From Microcoleus sp. FACHB-61 (GTDB lineage Bacteria > Cyanobacteriota > Cyanobacteriia > Cyanobacteriales > Microcoleaceae), in assembly GCA_014695295.1 (NCBI GenBank), contig JACJNY010000063.1, forward strand, positions 276,974 to 340,973: 64,000 nucleotides of DNA, written 5' to 3'. Under the pieces are notes generated by a model, which ran no database searches, was not told where the DNA came from, and worked only from the letters and a program-made list of their open reading frames with translations. Each line of letters begins with the position of its first letter. Within the stretch, counting starts at the first letter, position 1. Position numbers and translations under genes: made by a program. Of this stretch, positions 16,426 to 25,522 are shown piece by piece.

Positions 16426-17478
16426 TTACTTGTTTTGAGCGTTAAATTCCTGCAATGTTTGATAGCCGCCAGCCGGGTCGTATAGGTGACAGTTGTCGGC
16501 AATCCGCTTCATTAAAGACCAAGAAAATTCTGTTTCGTAGAGATGATCTTGCCAATTGTCCTTTAAGCTGCTGTGGGCGAGGCGCAAATTGTACCAGGGA
16601 ATAGCAGTTGAAAGGTGGTGGGGAACGTGGACGTTAATGTCGTGGCACAGAAACTCTACCCAGCGGGGATAATCGCAGTGAACTGTTCCCGATAGTTGCG
16701 CTTGGGCTTCGTTCCATTCTTCGGGTTCTTGAAATGAAATGTCTGGTGCTGTGTGGTGGACGATCGTAAAAGTGCTCATCCAGAAATGGTAAACCAGCCA
16801 GGGCACTAACCAAAATTTGACAAATCCCCAAATGCCTGTGGTTGCAATTAAAATCGGGAATCCGATCGCAGCACCGATTAAAACTACAAAAACTGAAAAC
16901 CGGACTTGTTCTTGTTGCTGTTGGCCTTTGAAGCGCCACCACATAAAGTGTACTTTTGCCCAGTGGGCGATCGAGCCGATCCACCACATCCGACCGAAAA
17001 TTAAACTATAAGCTATTTGTAAAGGCTTGGACGCGCCAGCGTAGTCTTCTGCTGTCATCGGCTGCCAAGCATTATCTTCGCCAATTTTGTTGGTGTGCTT
17101 GTGGTGGTAATTGTGTCCATGCCGCCATGCGTGAAACGGAAAAATTAACGGCAGAAATGCGAGATGTCCGACTAAATCGTTAACCCAGCGGCGGTTAGCA
17201 AATGACCGATGACCGCAGTCGTGGCCGATCACAAAAAAACCGGTTAATCCGGTACCTGTGAAAATCCACATCAGGGGTAGTAGAAACCAAGGAGATACTG
17301 CTATGCCCCAGTAACCGACCGCAACTAGCAAAACGTTGACGATTACTTTTGTCCAAGCTTTGCGGGGGTTTTTGACGAATACTTCCCGCGGCAGGGTTTT
17401 GAGAATATCTTTGAGGCGCAGGTTGGAAGGGTCACTTGCGGATGTCAAATTTAGTGGTTTTTCGATCGATGCTGTCAT
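16426..17478 (-). CDS. desA: acyl-lipid delta-12 (omega-6) fatty acid desaturase
   Basis: A 350-aa membrane di-iron desaturase with the three His boxes of the DesA group: HDCGH (86-90), HNYHHKHTN in the second position, and HVPHH near residue 290. Two pairs of hydrophobic segments flank them. DesA introduces the delta-12 double bond into membrane glycerolipid acyl chains using ferredoxin electrons, important for cold tolerance. The delta-12 specificity is inferred from the WRHGHNYHHKHTNKIGED-type box and family likeness. Monocistronic, with a clear terminator. Confidence 0.9.
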   Translation of the reverse strand: MTASIEKPLNLTSASDPSNLRLKDILKTLPREVFVKNPRKAWTKVIVNVLLVAVGYWGIAVSPWFLLPLMWIFTGTGLTGFFVIGHDCGHRSFANRRWVNDLVGHLAFLPLIFPFHAWRHGHNYHHKHTNKIGEDNAWQPMTAEDYAGASKPLQIAYSLIFGRMWWIGSIAHWAKVHFMWWRFKGQQQQEQVRFSVFVVLIGAAIGFPILIATTGIWGFVKFWLVPWLVYHFWMSTFTIVHHTAPDISFQEPEEWNEAQAQLSGTVHCDYPRWVEFLCHDINVHVPHHLSTAIPWYNLRLAHSSLKDNWQDHLYETEFSWSLMKRIADNCHLYDPAGGYQTLQEFNAQNK

Positions 17479-17735
17479 AAATTGATTTCGATTCTCCGTA
17501 TACCATGAGCATGGCTTAACAAATTAGCGCCATAAAAAAGCGCTGTAAAACCTCAGCTCGTTGCCAGTTTGCGGCAGACGAGTTGAGCAGTAGGCAAGCG
17601 CGTTTTAGCAAATGCTAGCGATCGCTATCCGCAGTTAGGAATTTCTAGCACTTTAGGCAAAAAATACTGCGGGTAGCAAAACCTTTGTTTTTATAACACA
17701 GGGGCAGCACAATTAGCATGAGGTGCTGTTGTCTG

Positions 17736-18017
17736 CTAATTGCTGTTGCTACCAGAAATCGGGTCGAGAGCCGGCAAGCCAGCGATCGAGCGTTGCTGTT
17801 TGAGGCTTTGCACTTCCAGCAGCAAGGATTCGATTTCCGCTTGCAAGTGCAGGAACTTAACTTGCTGGTCGGCTTGGTACGGGCACTTCACCGAGTTTAC
17901 TTTGCGGGCAAAAGTGGTCGATAGCGTAGAAGAACTAGCCATTTCGGGATTGCTCGCGGTGACTTGAGGCCGGGAAAGAGTGGATGAATTATTTGACATC
18001 AGTAATTGAGTAGACAT
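17736..18017 (-). CDS. conserved cyanobacterial hypothetical protein (93 aa)
   Basis: A Ser/Thr/Asn-rich N-terminus is followed by CPYQADQQVKFLHLQAEIE and a Leu-rich helix (SLLLEVQSLKQQR) that should form a coiled coil. Small proteins with this CPYQ...VQFLHLQAE pattern recur in cyanobacteria as far as I recall; no function is known to me. It is divergent from thrC, which begins 120 nt away. Confidence 0.6.
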   Translation of the reverse strand: MSTQLLMSNNSSTLSRPQVTASNPEMASSSTLSTTFARKVNSVKCPYQADQQVKFLHLQAEIESLLLEVQSLKQQRSIAGLPALDPISGSNSN

Positions 18018-18137
18018 ATCTACACATTCACACCATTAAGTTACTTTAACCTGAACCGATCGTATTAAACATCAAATTAACCGATCGAGCTAAAATTAGT
18101 TTAAATTCCTTGGCCATTGCCTAAAACCATTGACATC

Positions 18138-19262
18138 GTGACCCTGATTCTACCTGCTACTGACTCTGCTGCTAACTCCGCTGCCCGCGCAGCCTCGCCG
18201 AAACGCTACGGCTGGCCGGGCTTGATCGAAGCTTATCGCCCCTACCTGCCGGTGACAGAAACCACGCCGGTAGTGACCCTCCAAGAAGGCAATACTCCCC
18301 TGATTCCAGCACCGGCGATCGCCTCTCTCATCGGTCGAGACGTGCGCGTCCTGGTGAAATACGACGGCCTCAACCCCACTGGTAGTTTCAAAGACCGGGG
18401 GATGACAATGGCGATTTCCAAGGCGAAGGAAGCTGGTGCCGAGGCAGTAATTTGCGCCAGTACCGGCAATACTTCGGCCGCCGCCGCCGCCTACGCCCGA
18501 CGCGGGGGGATGCGAGCTTTCGTGTTGATTCCCGAGGGTTACGTGGCTTTGGGCAAGTTGGCGCAAGCTTTGCTTTACGGTGCGGAAGTCATTTCGATTG
18601 GCGGAAATTTCGATCGAGCTTTAGAAATTGTCCGCGAAATGGCTGTTAACTACCCCGTGACTTTGGTAAATTCGGTGAATCCTTACCGCTTGGAAGGTCA
18701 GAAAACCGGGGCTTTTGAAGTGGTGGACGCTTTAGGCGACGCCCCAGACTGGCTGTGCATTCCCGTAGGAAATGCGGGAAACATCACAGCATACTGGATG
18801 GGTTTTTGTCAATACCACCAAGCCAAAAAATGTTCGCGCCTGCCGCAGATGATGGGATTTCAAGCCGCCGGGGCTGCACCGTTGGTGACGGGAGAACCGG
18901 TGGCGCATCCGGACACCCTGGCGACAGCAATTCGGATTGGGAATCCGGCTAGCTGGAAACAGGCGATCGCAGCTTCCGAAGCCAGCCGCGGCGGTTTTGC
19001 CGCAGTCACCGACGCCGAAATTCTGGACGCTTACCGCTTGTTAGCATCGCAGGAAGGGATTTTCTGCGAACCCGCGAGCGCAGCTTCTGTGGCCGGTTTG
19101 CTGAAGGTAAAAGACCAAGTTCCGACTGGGGCGACGGTGGTTTGCGTGTTGACTGGTAACGGTTTGAAAGACCCGGATACCGCAATTAATCACAGCAACA
19201 ATCTGTTTAAAAGTGGTATTGCTCCGACTTTGGATGCAGTAGCTGGGGCGATGGGATTTTAG
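18138..19262 (+). CDS. thrC: threonine synthase
   Basis: This PLP enzyme converts O-phosphohomoserine to threonine. The PLP lysine is in [10 protein letters not shown] (about residue 85 from this start), with the substrate and cofactor motifs [32 protein letters not shown] for the phosphate and [12 protein letters not shown]. The length of about 374 aa matches the short (class II-like, ThrC1) form of cyanobacteria. No ATG is available: GTG 18138 ([10 protein letters not shown]) matches the usual N-terminus; TTG 18117 is an alternative giving seven more residues. ilvA and ltaE, which use threonine, are elsewhere in the window. Confidence 0.93.
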   Translation: MTLILPATDSAANSAARAASPKRYGWPGLIEAYRPYLPVTETTPVVTLQEGNTPLIPAPAIASLIGRDVRVLVKYDGLNPTGSFKDRGMTMAISKAKEAGAEAVICASTGNTSAAAAAYARRGGMRAFVLIPEGYVALGKLAQALLYGAEVISIGGNFDRALEIVREMAVNYPVTLVNSVNPYRLEGQKTGAFEVVDALGDAPDWLCIPVGNAGNITAYWMGFCQYHQAKKCSRLPQMMGFQAAGAAPLVTGEPVAHPDTLATAIRIGNPASWKQAIAASEASRGGFAAVTDAEILDAYRLLASQEGIFCEPASAASVAGLLKVKDQVPTGATVVCVLTGNGLKDPDTAINHSNNLFKSGIAPTLDAVAGAMGF

Positions 19263-19304
19263 AAGAAGGAAGACGGAACAGGGAAGAAGGAAGAAGGAAG
19301 ATCG

Positions 19305-19455
19305 AAACAGGCAAGATGCCTGTTCCACTCTCCGTTAAAATCTCTTGTGGGGTGGGCATCTTGCCCGCCCGTAAGCCCATAGAAACAGGCAAGATGCCTG
19401 TTCCACTCTCAGTTAAAATCCATTGTGGGGTGGGCATCTTGTCCGCCCCTAAGCG
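19305..19455. repeat. two tandem copies of an ACAGGCAAGATGCCTGTTCCAC / GGGCATCTTGCCC repeat
   Basis: Each copy joins the small palindrome CAGGCAAGATGCCTG to GTGGGGTGGGCATCTTG, itself containing GGGCA-TCT-TGCCC. Copies start near 19308 and 19384. The same words occur inside polA at 39283-39440. The preceding 40 nt are GAAGAAGGAAG-like repeats. Confidence 0.8.
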
Positions 19456-19523
19456 TATCAATAAACGCCTATGAGATCGCTTTTTTCTCGATCGACTCAG
19501 CGAGACAATTTTGTCATTATATT

Positions 19524-20378
19524 ATGACTAGCCCTACTGCAACCCTGTTAATTGCCTGTCCCGATCGCAAAGGACTCGTCGCCTTACTTGCCAATTTTAT
19601 CGCATCCCACAACGGCAATATTATCCACGCGGATCACCATACAGATTTTACCGCCGGATTATTTCTGAGCAGGCTAGAATGGCAATTAGATGATTTTGAC
19701 TTAACCACCGAACAAATAACACCTGCTTTTAGTGAAATAGCCAAGGACTTACAAGCCAACTGGCAATTGCATTTCTCCCATCAAATTCGGCGGATCGCGG
19801 TTTTTGTAAGCCGTCAAGATCATTGTTTATTAGACTTGATTTGGCGACAGCGAGCGCAAGAAATCAGAGGTGAAATTCCGCTGATAATCAGCAACCATCA
19901 AAATTTAAAGCCTCTAGCCGCACAATACGGTATCGACTTTGAGTATATTCCCATTACTAAAGACAATAAAGCTATTCAAGAAGCACAACAGTTAGAAATT
20001 ATTAAAAAATATAATATTGATTTAGTAGTTTTGGCTAAATATATGCAAATCTTGAGTCAAGAATTTATCAGAAAATTTCCCAAGGTGATTAATATTCACC
20101 ATTCATTTTTACCCGCGTTTGTGGGTGCAAATCCCTACGAAAGGGCTTATGAAAGAGGGGTAAAAATTATCGGTGCAACAGCCCACTATGTTACACCAGA
20201 TTTAGATGCTGGCCCGATTATCGAACAAGATGTTGTGCGCGTCAGTCACCGCGATGAAGTGTCTGATTTGGTTCGCAAAGGTAAAGATTTAGAAAGAGTT
20301 GTGTTAGCAAGAGCCGTGCGATATCATTTACAAAATCGTGTTTTAGTTTATGGCAATCGGACTGTGGTTTTTGCTTAA
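19524..20378 (+). CDS. purU: formyltetrahydrofolate deformylase
   Basis: The enzyme hydrolyses 10-formyl-THF to formate and THF, balancing the one-carbon pool. An N-terminal ACT domain (LLIACPDRKGLVALLANFIA, HADHHTD) leads into the formyltransferase domain with IRRIAVFVSRQDHCLLDLIW, the NIHHSFLPAF catalytic loop (Asn-His) and DAGPIIEQD (catalytic Asp). The 284-aa length is standard. The frame is open upstream to 19425 through the repeat region, but ATG 19524 gives the family N-terminus MTSPTATLLIACPDRKG. Confidence 0.94.
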   Translation: MTSPTATLLIACPDRKGLVALLANFIASHNGNIIHADHHTDFTAGLFLSRLEWQLDDFDLTTEQITPAFSEIAKDLQANWQLHFSHQIRRIAVFVSRQDHCLLDLIWRQRAQEIRGEIPLIISNHQNLKPLAAQYGIDFEYIPITKDNKAIQEAQQLEIIKKYNIDLVVLAKYMQILSQEFIRKFPKVINIHHSFLPAFVGANPYERAYERGVKIIGATAHYVTPDLDAGPIIEQDVVRVSHRDEVSDLVRKGKDLERVVLARAVRYHLQNRVLVYGNRTVVFA

Positions 20379-20514
20379 AAATTAGGCATGAGATCAATCG
20401 GGTTTGTTACTCATTCGATCGCTCGGTGATTAATATAAATTCCAGTTGCACGAGCCAAGTGCAGCGAATTCCAAAGTTTGCTCCACTTGACATTTTTCAT
20501 GACTTGTGAGGCGG

Positions 20515-21504
20515 TTAAGATTTTCCGTTGCCGTCTTGTTGCGATCGCCCTTGGGTCAATTTTCGCAAAGAGCGGCCCATACGACGAGGTTTCGGAACTT
20601 TACTTTTGCCTGCGGGCCATCCTTCACGCTGCTGGGAGCGATCGTCATCTGTCTCTTCGGTTTGATCGTGGAACAAGATGTTCCGCGTGGGATAAGGCAA
20701 ATCGAGGCCGTTTTCCACATATAGCTTTTTTTTAATAGCAGAAATTACCTTGTCGCGCGATCGCAGATCGTCCATTCGGCGCGGCGGAGCAATCCACCAC
20801 CGAACGCGGATATTGACCGTACTTTCTGCTAGATCCATCGCTAGTACATCGGGTGCAGGAGTTTTCAAAACCTCATTCACGCTGTACATTGCTTCCAGGA
20901 TTAACTGCTTGGCGTGGTCAATATCGTCGCCGTAACCAATACTAATATCGTATTCCATGCGGCGTTTATCGAAAGCAGTATTCACTGTCACCGTATTCGT
21001 AAACAATTCGGCATTAGGAATGACAATCCGCCGACCATCATAGGTTTGGATTGTTGTAGCGCGGGTCTCAATATTTTCTACCGTTCCCTCAAAGTTTTTA
21101 AACACAATCTGGTCATCGATTCGGAACGGTTCCGTCAAAAGAATTAGGATACCGGCTAAGAAGTTTTGCAAGATCTCGCGAAAGGCAAAACCAATCGCCA
21201 CCCCGCTAATTCCCAGCAGTTGCACCAAATCGCCAGCTTTCAATGTGGGAATTACAATCGAAAGAGAAATAAACAGACCAACTAGGACGATCGCACTTTG
21301 GGCTAACCGTCCTAACACCAGCCCCAAATTTCGAGCTTGGTGGTGGTGGCGGGTAACTCGCCTGACCACTCTCTTAATTTGCCTACCCACAAAGTAAAAA
21401 ATTGCAAAGACAATTAACGCCAGCACAATATTAGGCAGCATGATCATAAAGCCATCGATCATGCTCTGAATCTTTTTCCAGACTATGGATATCTCTGCCT
21501 TCAT
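20515..21504 (-). CDS. MscS-family mechanosensitive channel
   Basis: Three hydrophobic segments (about 20-45, 65-90, 95-125) are followed by the MscS pore and beta region: LLGISGVAIGFAFREILQNF, the PFRIDDQIVF start of the beta domain, and IVIPNAELFTNTVTVNT. The alpha/beta domain runs to about residue 285, then a basic, Lys/Arg/Gln-rich 45-aa tail. It should release solutes when membrane tension rises. The tail beyond the core is specific to this protein. Confidence 0.88.
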   Translation of the reverse strand: MKAEISIVWKKIQSMIDGFMIMLPNIVLALIVFAIFYFVGRQIKRVVRRVTRHHHQARNLGLVLGRLAQSAIVLVGLFISLSIVIPTLKAGDLVQLLGISGVAIGFAFREILQNFLAGILILLTEPFRIDDQIVFKNFEGTVENIETRATTIQTYDGRRIVIPNAELFTNTVTVNTAFDKRRMEYDISIGYGDDIDHAKQLILEAMYSVNEVLKTPAPDVLAMDLAESTVNIRVRWWIAPPRRMDDLRSRDKVISAIKKKLYVENGLDLPYPTRNILFHDQTEETDDDRSQQREGWPAGKSKVPKPRRMGRSLRKLTQGRSQQDGNGKS

Positions 21505-21813
21505 GAAGTTTCCTCGCGCATCAGTCGTTGTCGATAGTAGTAGAATCTAGCTCGATTAAGTTCTATCTAAAGACTGTAGGTTGGTACGACGCGAGGAATA
21601 TTTTTTGACCGTCCTCAAAATTTTGAAGGCGGATTATAGGTTGGGATCTAGTACAATTACATCAATTAGTAGATTATCCGTAGATGCGGAATAATAAAGA
21701 AGCTGATAAATTAATGCCGCCTAATTGCAGGAAAAGCAACAACAACGCATCGGTGACTAAATCCTACCTGCCAAGGGGACTCGCCATGCCGACAATTCCT
21801 GAATTTTTAATTC
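21505..21813. other. intergenic region, no gene seen
   Basis: About 310 nt between two minus-strand genes. It is AT-rich and holds the promoter of the MscS gene. No hairpin with a T tract or repeat stands out. Confidence 0.4.
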
Positions 21814-22449
21814 CTAATTTCCAAACGGCGGTAGATCGAGTAACTGATTTTTAGAAGGTGGAAGCTGGGCGGGACTTCTGCCAGTTTGGGCGGAAGTTTG
21901 GCGGATTTCCAGAGCTGTTTCTCCGGGATTTTCCGTGCGATTAGGTACTATTTCTAAAGAATATACTGTCTCTGTCTTTGCAGGGGAAGAAGTTTGTGCT
22001 TTAGCGAGTAAATCAACAGCATCTCCGAGAGCGGTGGTTAAATTTTTGCTAGTTTCGGCGTGACGGGCTTCTTCTTGTTTGAGGGCTTGAGTGAGTTGTT
22101 TAACTTGTTCGATCGCGCGATCGCGCTCTTCGAGAACTTCTGTTAACTTAGCTTTAAGTTCGCTAACTGTTTGCAGTTTTGCGACTTCCTCCTGGCGAGC
22201 AACCCCAGCATCATCGCCTTCGGGCACAATGGGGGAGAAACTTTGTAATTGCTCTATTTGTGCTTGCAGAGAAGCGATGCTTTGCTGAGTTAATTTCGCA
22301 TCATTCCGCCGCTGCTCGGCTTCGGTATTGTAGAGTTGGCGCCACTGAGCGGCACTTTCACCGGCCTCATCGCGATCGCGCGAAACTTCTGTTAACTGCT
22401 GTTGCAGCCGCTTGATTTCATCTAACCACTGTCTGACATCCTGAGCCAT
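21814..22449 (-). CDS. coiled-coil protein of unknown function
   Basis: The 211-aa protein is almost entirely charged helix: WLDEIKRLQQQLTEVSRDRD, SIASLQAQIEQLQ, and LKAKLTEVLEERDRAIEQVK, then a flexible Pro/Ser-rich C-terminal 50 residues ending LLDLPPFGN. No signal peptide, no membrane segment and no known domain. Similar coiled-coil proteins are common in filamentous cyanobacteria. Its upstream side is a block of about eight TTTTAGA heptamers that begins 4 nt before the start codon. Confidence 0.65.
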   Translation of the reverse strand: MAQDVRQWLDEIKRLQQQLTEVSRDRDEAGESAAQWRQLYNTEAEQRRNDAKLTQQSIASLQAQIEQLQSFSPIVPEGDDAGVARQEEVAKLQTVSELKAKLTEVLEERDRAIEQVKQLTQALKQEEARHAETSKNLTTALGDAVDLLAKAQTSSPAKTETVYSLEIVPNRTENPGETALEIRQTSAQTGRSPAQLPPSKNQLLDLPPFGN

Positions 22450-22452
22450 ATT

Positions 22453-22512
22453 GATTTTAGATTTTAGATTTTAGATTTTAGATTTTAGATTTTAGATTTT
22501 AGATTTTAGATG
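22453..22512. repeat. about eight tandem GATTTTA heptamers
   Basis: The longest TAAAATC-type array in the window, lying immediately 5' of the coiled-coil gene on the minus strand. Confidence 0.9.
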
Positions 22513-22620
22513 AGCAACGGCGAATTGGTAATGGCTTAATTAATTAACGCTCCTTATTTCCAGTTGCCCGATCGTCCTGCATCCATTTTCCCTTTTCTAG
22601 TTCCCCGTCTCCTGTGCGCT

Positions 22621-23646
22621 ATGAACATTTTTTACTGGTTGCGCTACCTGATTTTAGCTTTGTTTCAGGCATTTTTGAGGCTGCTTCGAGCTCTCAAAAG
22701 AAAATTTGGTGGTTTTTGGCTGTTTTGTCGGTGTTTGACTTGGGACACGCTGAAAGAAGTCGGTGCGAAGGCGGGAGAGCAGCGCTTGCCGGGGCTGTCT
22801 GCGGAAATGGCCTACAATTCTATGCTGGCGCTGTTTCCGGGGCTGTTGGCTATCTTATCTGCGATCGCCCTCTTTGAACCTTTGCAGTCAACACTGTATC
22901 AAATCGCTCGACTTTTGGGCGAAGTCATACCGGATAACGTTCGGAATTTGATTGGCGGCTTAATCAAAGAAATTTTGTTAACTCGCAGTAAAGGGCTGTT
23001 TTCGGTGAGCTTTTTTGCGTCGCTTTGGATATTTTCTGGAGTAATGAGCGCGGCGATGGCTGCACTCGATCGCATCCATCAAATCCCGAGGGATCGAACT
23101 CGACCTTTTGTGAAAGCTAAACTTATTTCTTTAGGGCTGAGTATCGGTACAATTGTGCTGTTAATTCTAGCATCGGGAGTAGTATTTGTCAGCGACTTAA
23201 TTGTACAAGCTCTTGCCCGCCAGAGTTGCCTGCTGGAGTCCGTCGCCAATTGCGATTTAAAAGATGTTAAAAATTGCTTGCTGCTCACCGACAATTGCCC
23301 TTTGGAGTCCCAACTCTTAGGTGTTTGGCGGCTGTGGCGGTGGCCGATTTCTTTGGGAATTGTATCACTTGCCTTTGCCTTTGTTTACCGCTACGGGCCG
23401 AGTCGCCACCAAGCAGATATTCCTATTTTTTCGGGAGCTGTTTTTGCTGCTATTTTGTGGGCGCTGTTTTCAGCTTTATTTCGGTTTTATGTTTGGCATT
23501 GGGGCAATTTCAGTTGGACTTTCGGCACGATCGGAACTTTTATTGTGTTGCTGCTGTGGCTCGATCTTTCTTCTTTGGTGATGCTGATCGGAGCTCAGCT
23601 AAATGTGACGGTGGGAAAGGCAATGAAACAATCCAACTTAAAATAA
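22621..23646 (+). CDS. YihY/BrkB-family inner membrane protein
   Basis: The 341-residue protein has six or so membrane helices and the family's hallmark RLPGLSAEMAYNSMLALFPG near residue 60, IFSGVMSAAMAALDRIHQIP, and YRYGPSRHQADIPIFSGAVF followed by FGTIGTFIVLLLWLDLSSLV. YihY proteins (once called RNase BN in error) are membrane proteins of unsettled function. ATG 22621 is the first ATG; a TTG at 22564 would extend it by 19 residues. A loop between helices (about 205-240) carries four Cys, including QSCLLESVANCDLKDVKNC. Confidence 0.88.
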   Translation: MNIFYWLRYLILALFQAFLRLLRALKRKFGGFWLFCRCLTWDTLKEVGAKAGEQRLPGLSAEMAYNSMLALFPGLLAILSAIALFEPLQSTLYQIARLLGEVIPDNVRNLIGGLIKEILLTRSKGLFSVSFFASLWIFSGVMSAAMAALDRIHQIPRDRTRPFVKAKLISLGLSIGTIVLLILASGVVFVSDLIVQALARQSCLLESVANCDLKDVKNCLLLTDNCPLESQLLGVWRLWRWPISLGIVSLAFAFVYRYGPSRHQADIPIFSGAVFAAILWALFSALFRFYVWHWGNFSWTFGTIGTFIVLLLWLDLSSLVMLIGAQLNVTVGKAMKQSNLK

Positions 23647-23680
23647 TTTGTTAATTGTTAATTGTTAATTGTTAATTTTA
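23647..23680. repeat. TTGTTAATT-type tandem repeats
   Basis: Four copies of TTGTTAA directly after the YihY stop, another heptamer family of the STRR kind. Confidence 0.75.
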
Positions 23681-23703
23681 ATTGTTATTTACCGGATGCT
23701 GGC

Positions 23704-23868
23704 TCACCGGCGCAGTAAAGTGGTGAGGATACCCGAAACAAAAGAAAGCAAAACCAGTATCCAGATAACAGCACCGGGAATGAATGTCAAGAGGCCAACG
23801 CCTCTGAGAATCCACACTAGCAAAGTGATGCCCAGGATAGTCCAAAAGATGCGGGTAGATAGTCGCAT
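23704..23868 (-). CDS. small two-helix membrane protein
   Basis: From ATG 23868 the protein reads MRLSTRIFWTILGITLLVWI and then a second helix (PGAVIWILVLLSFVSGIL), about 54 residues. I recall similar tiny proteins in many cyanobacteria, starting near (Q/R)(I/L)STRIFW. A longer start (ATG 23892, +8 aa) would overlap the start codon of the divergent gene; the shorter start leaves room for that gene's AGGAGA site. Function unknown. Confidence 0.6.
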   Translation of the reverse strand: MRLSTRIFWTILGITLLVWILRGVGLLTFIPGAVIWILVLLSFVSGILTTLLRR

Positions 23869-23890
23869 TTGAAATCTAGGAGAATTAGTC

Positions 23891-24553
23891 ATGTTGAATG
23901 TTAAAGTTTTGTCTGGATCAATGATAGCTGCTTTGCTGGCGATCGGCAGTTACCTCACTTTAATTTCGGTTCCGGGTTCCGCTGTTGCGCTTGGGGGTGC
24001 AAATAAGCTGGGGGAAACGGCAAATGCTGCTCAAAAAAGACCTTCTGCAAGTTTAACAATTTCCGATCGCACAATTGGAGCGGCGAAGATGGGGATGACT
24101 TTCGGAGGATTGAAAAAGGCTTTGGGTTCCACGGCACAGTTTAAAGTTCAGTCTCCTTTTATGGTAGACTTTGATGCCGTGGCTGTCAGCCAGTCGGGAA
24201 AAGTGCAATATCGGATTATCTACGCTGCCGGTACAAAGCTAAAAGATACCGATGTCATTGAACTTTTGATGACTGAGAATTCTAATTATAAAACAGTTCA
24301 GGGCGTCGGGCCGGGAATGACTCTGAAACAAGCTGAGGCAATTTACGGCAAGGCTACTTTATCTTATAACGTGGATAATGAAATGAGAGAAGGGGTTGTA
24401 TTTGCTAAGCAACCCACTAGAAACATTATGTTTGTTCCCAAGGCTGAAGGCAAACAATTTGGGGGAGTTTATGGCGCTGGTCAAGGGGGATTTTTTCAGA
24501 CTAATAAGTATCACCCGAATGCTGTGATTAAGTCTGTGATGGTGCGGAAGTAA
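23891..24553 (+). CDS. secreted or lumenal protein of unknown function
   Basis: A 220-aa protein with an N-terminal hydrophobic segment (SGSMIAALLAIGSYLTLISV) that looks like a signal sequence. The mature part is beta-rich with two related stretches, IGAAKMGMTFGGLKKALGS and GVGPGMTLKQAEAIYGKATL, suggesting an internal duplication of a 'GMTLxxAxxxxG' unit. AGGAGA lies 7 nt upstream (23878-23883). I do not assign a family. Transcribed alone; a 9-bp stem with T6 follows. Confidence 0.65.
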   Translation: MLNVKVLSGSMIAALLAIGSYLTLISVPGSAVALGGANKLGETANAAQKRPSASLTISDRTIGAAKMGMTFGGLKKALGSTAQFKVQSPFMVDFDAVAVSQSGKVQYRIIYAAGTKLKDTDVIELLMTENSNYKTVQGVGPGMTLKQAEAIYGKATLSYNVDNEMREGVVFAKQPTRNIMFVPKAEGKQFGGVYGAGQGGFFQTNKYHPNAVIKSVMVRK

Positions 24554-24559
24554 GTTATC

Positions 24560-24710
24560 AGTCCTGGACGCAAAAACCCGGTTTTTTAACGTAATTGCGT
24601 CATGTTAGGTTGATGGCGCGAGAAAGCGGGTTTTTTGCTGTTTCTGCGGGCTGTAATGCGTCTTCTGGGCAAAAAAAAACCGATTTCTAACCACCACTGC
24701 GTCCAGGACT
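24560..24710. repeat. 151-bp element bounded by 12-bp perfect inverted repeats
   Basis: AGTCCTGGACGC (24560-24571) and GCGTCCAGGACT (24699-24710) are exact inverted repeats. Inside, AAAAACCCG (24572-24580) pairs with CGGGTTTTT (24627-24635), leaving T6 on the plus strand. The inner part is likely the terminator of the upstream gene; the whole may be a small MITE-like repeat. Confidence 0.6.
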
Positions 24711-24717
24711 ATAAAAA

Positions 24718-25410
24718 TTAAGGATTAACTGTGGGTAACTCCAAATACTCTTCGTTGTCCAGATAATCTCTAATGTTCTCCAGTATTTGACGCAAATACT
24801 CTAGGGCTTCTTCCTTAATTTTTAAGAGTTCCTCAATCGTCTTATCTCGCCCCACTTCCTCAAAAGACTTAATCCCGTGTGCTAAGTCATTTCTATTACT
24901 TTTAATAACTACAAGGTTTTGCCCGTTTTTTGTTTTAGCAAAGTCTGTTTGATATGAAAAACCATATTTTTCGGCTATTTCTTTAATCAACCTAGCATCC
25001 ACATTTCCTGAAAATAGTTTTTCGCGATCAAATGTAGCTGTGATGATATCAGTAGAGAGTTGGTTAATTGTTAAATAAAGTTTCTTAGGAGAACGATTTT
25101 TAAGATTTTGGAGGACAATCAGTTTGATTTCTGGTTTTAGTTGGTCAAAGGAGATTGCTTTATTTTTGAACTCCTCAAATATGGCTTCAATGGCATTTCG
25201 CATAGTGGATTCAACTAGGTTATACAGTAACAAAAAACCATTAGCTTTGAGAGTTTTTGCTAACTCGGGATCGATGCTTTTAATTTTGTATTTGCCAGGA
25301 GTATCGAGGAAAGCTAACTTCGTTGTCTGTTTTTCCAAGCTCTCCAGAAAAATGAAGTAATCATTCACCTCTTTGGCGCGTGTATTAAAGTCTAATAGTA
25401 CAGTATTCAT
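24718..25410 (-). CDS. HEPN-domain protein, MAE_28990/MAE_18760-like putative RNase
   Basis: The 230-aa helical protein carries the HEPN RNase signature R173-N-D-L-A-H178 (R-x4-H) in KSNRNDLAHGIKSFEEVG, and earlier LLLYNLVESTMRNAIEAIFE. This is the pattern of the MAE_28990/MAE_18760 HEPN family, first noted in Microcystis and predicted to cut RNA as toxins or defence effectors. It lies 110 nt downstream of a DUF262 gene on the same strand, the usual partner of this family. No antitoxin nucleotidyltransferase (MNT) is next to it. Confidence 0.8.
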   Translation of the reverse strand: MNTVLLDFNTRAKEVNDYFIFLESLEKQTTKLAFLDTPGKYKIKSIDPELAKTLKANGFLLLYNLVESTMRNAIEAIFEEFKNKAISFDQLKPEIKLIVLQNLKNRSPKKLYLTINQLSTDIITATFDREKLFSGNVDARLIKEIAEKYGFSYQTDFAKTKNGQNLVVIKSNRNDLAHGIKSFEEVGRDKTIEELLKIKEEALEYLRQILENIRDYLDNEEYLELPTVNP

Positions 25411-25522
25411 GCTTGACCTAGCAGTTAATCGCGGACATATTTAATCGTCGGCACAATTACTTTATTTCTAAAACGGGTGGCCTCAGATTGTGTGGAGTAT
25501 GTAAAATGGATTGACATTGCAA

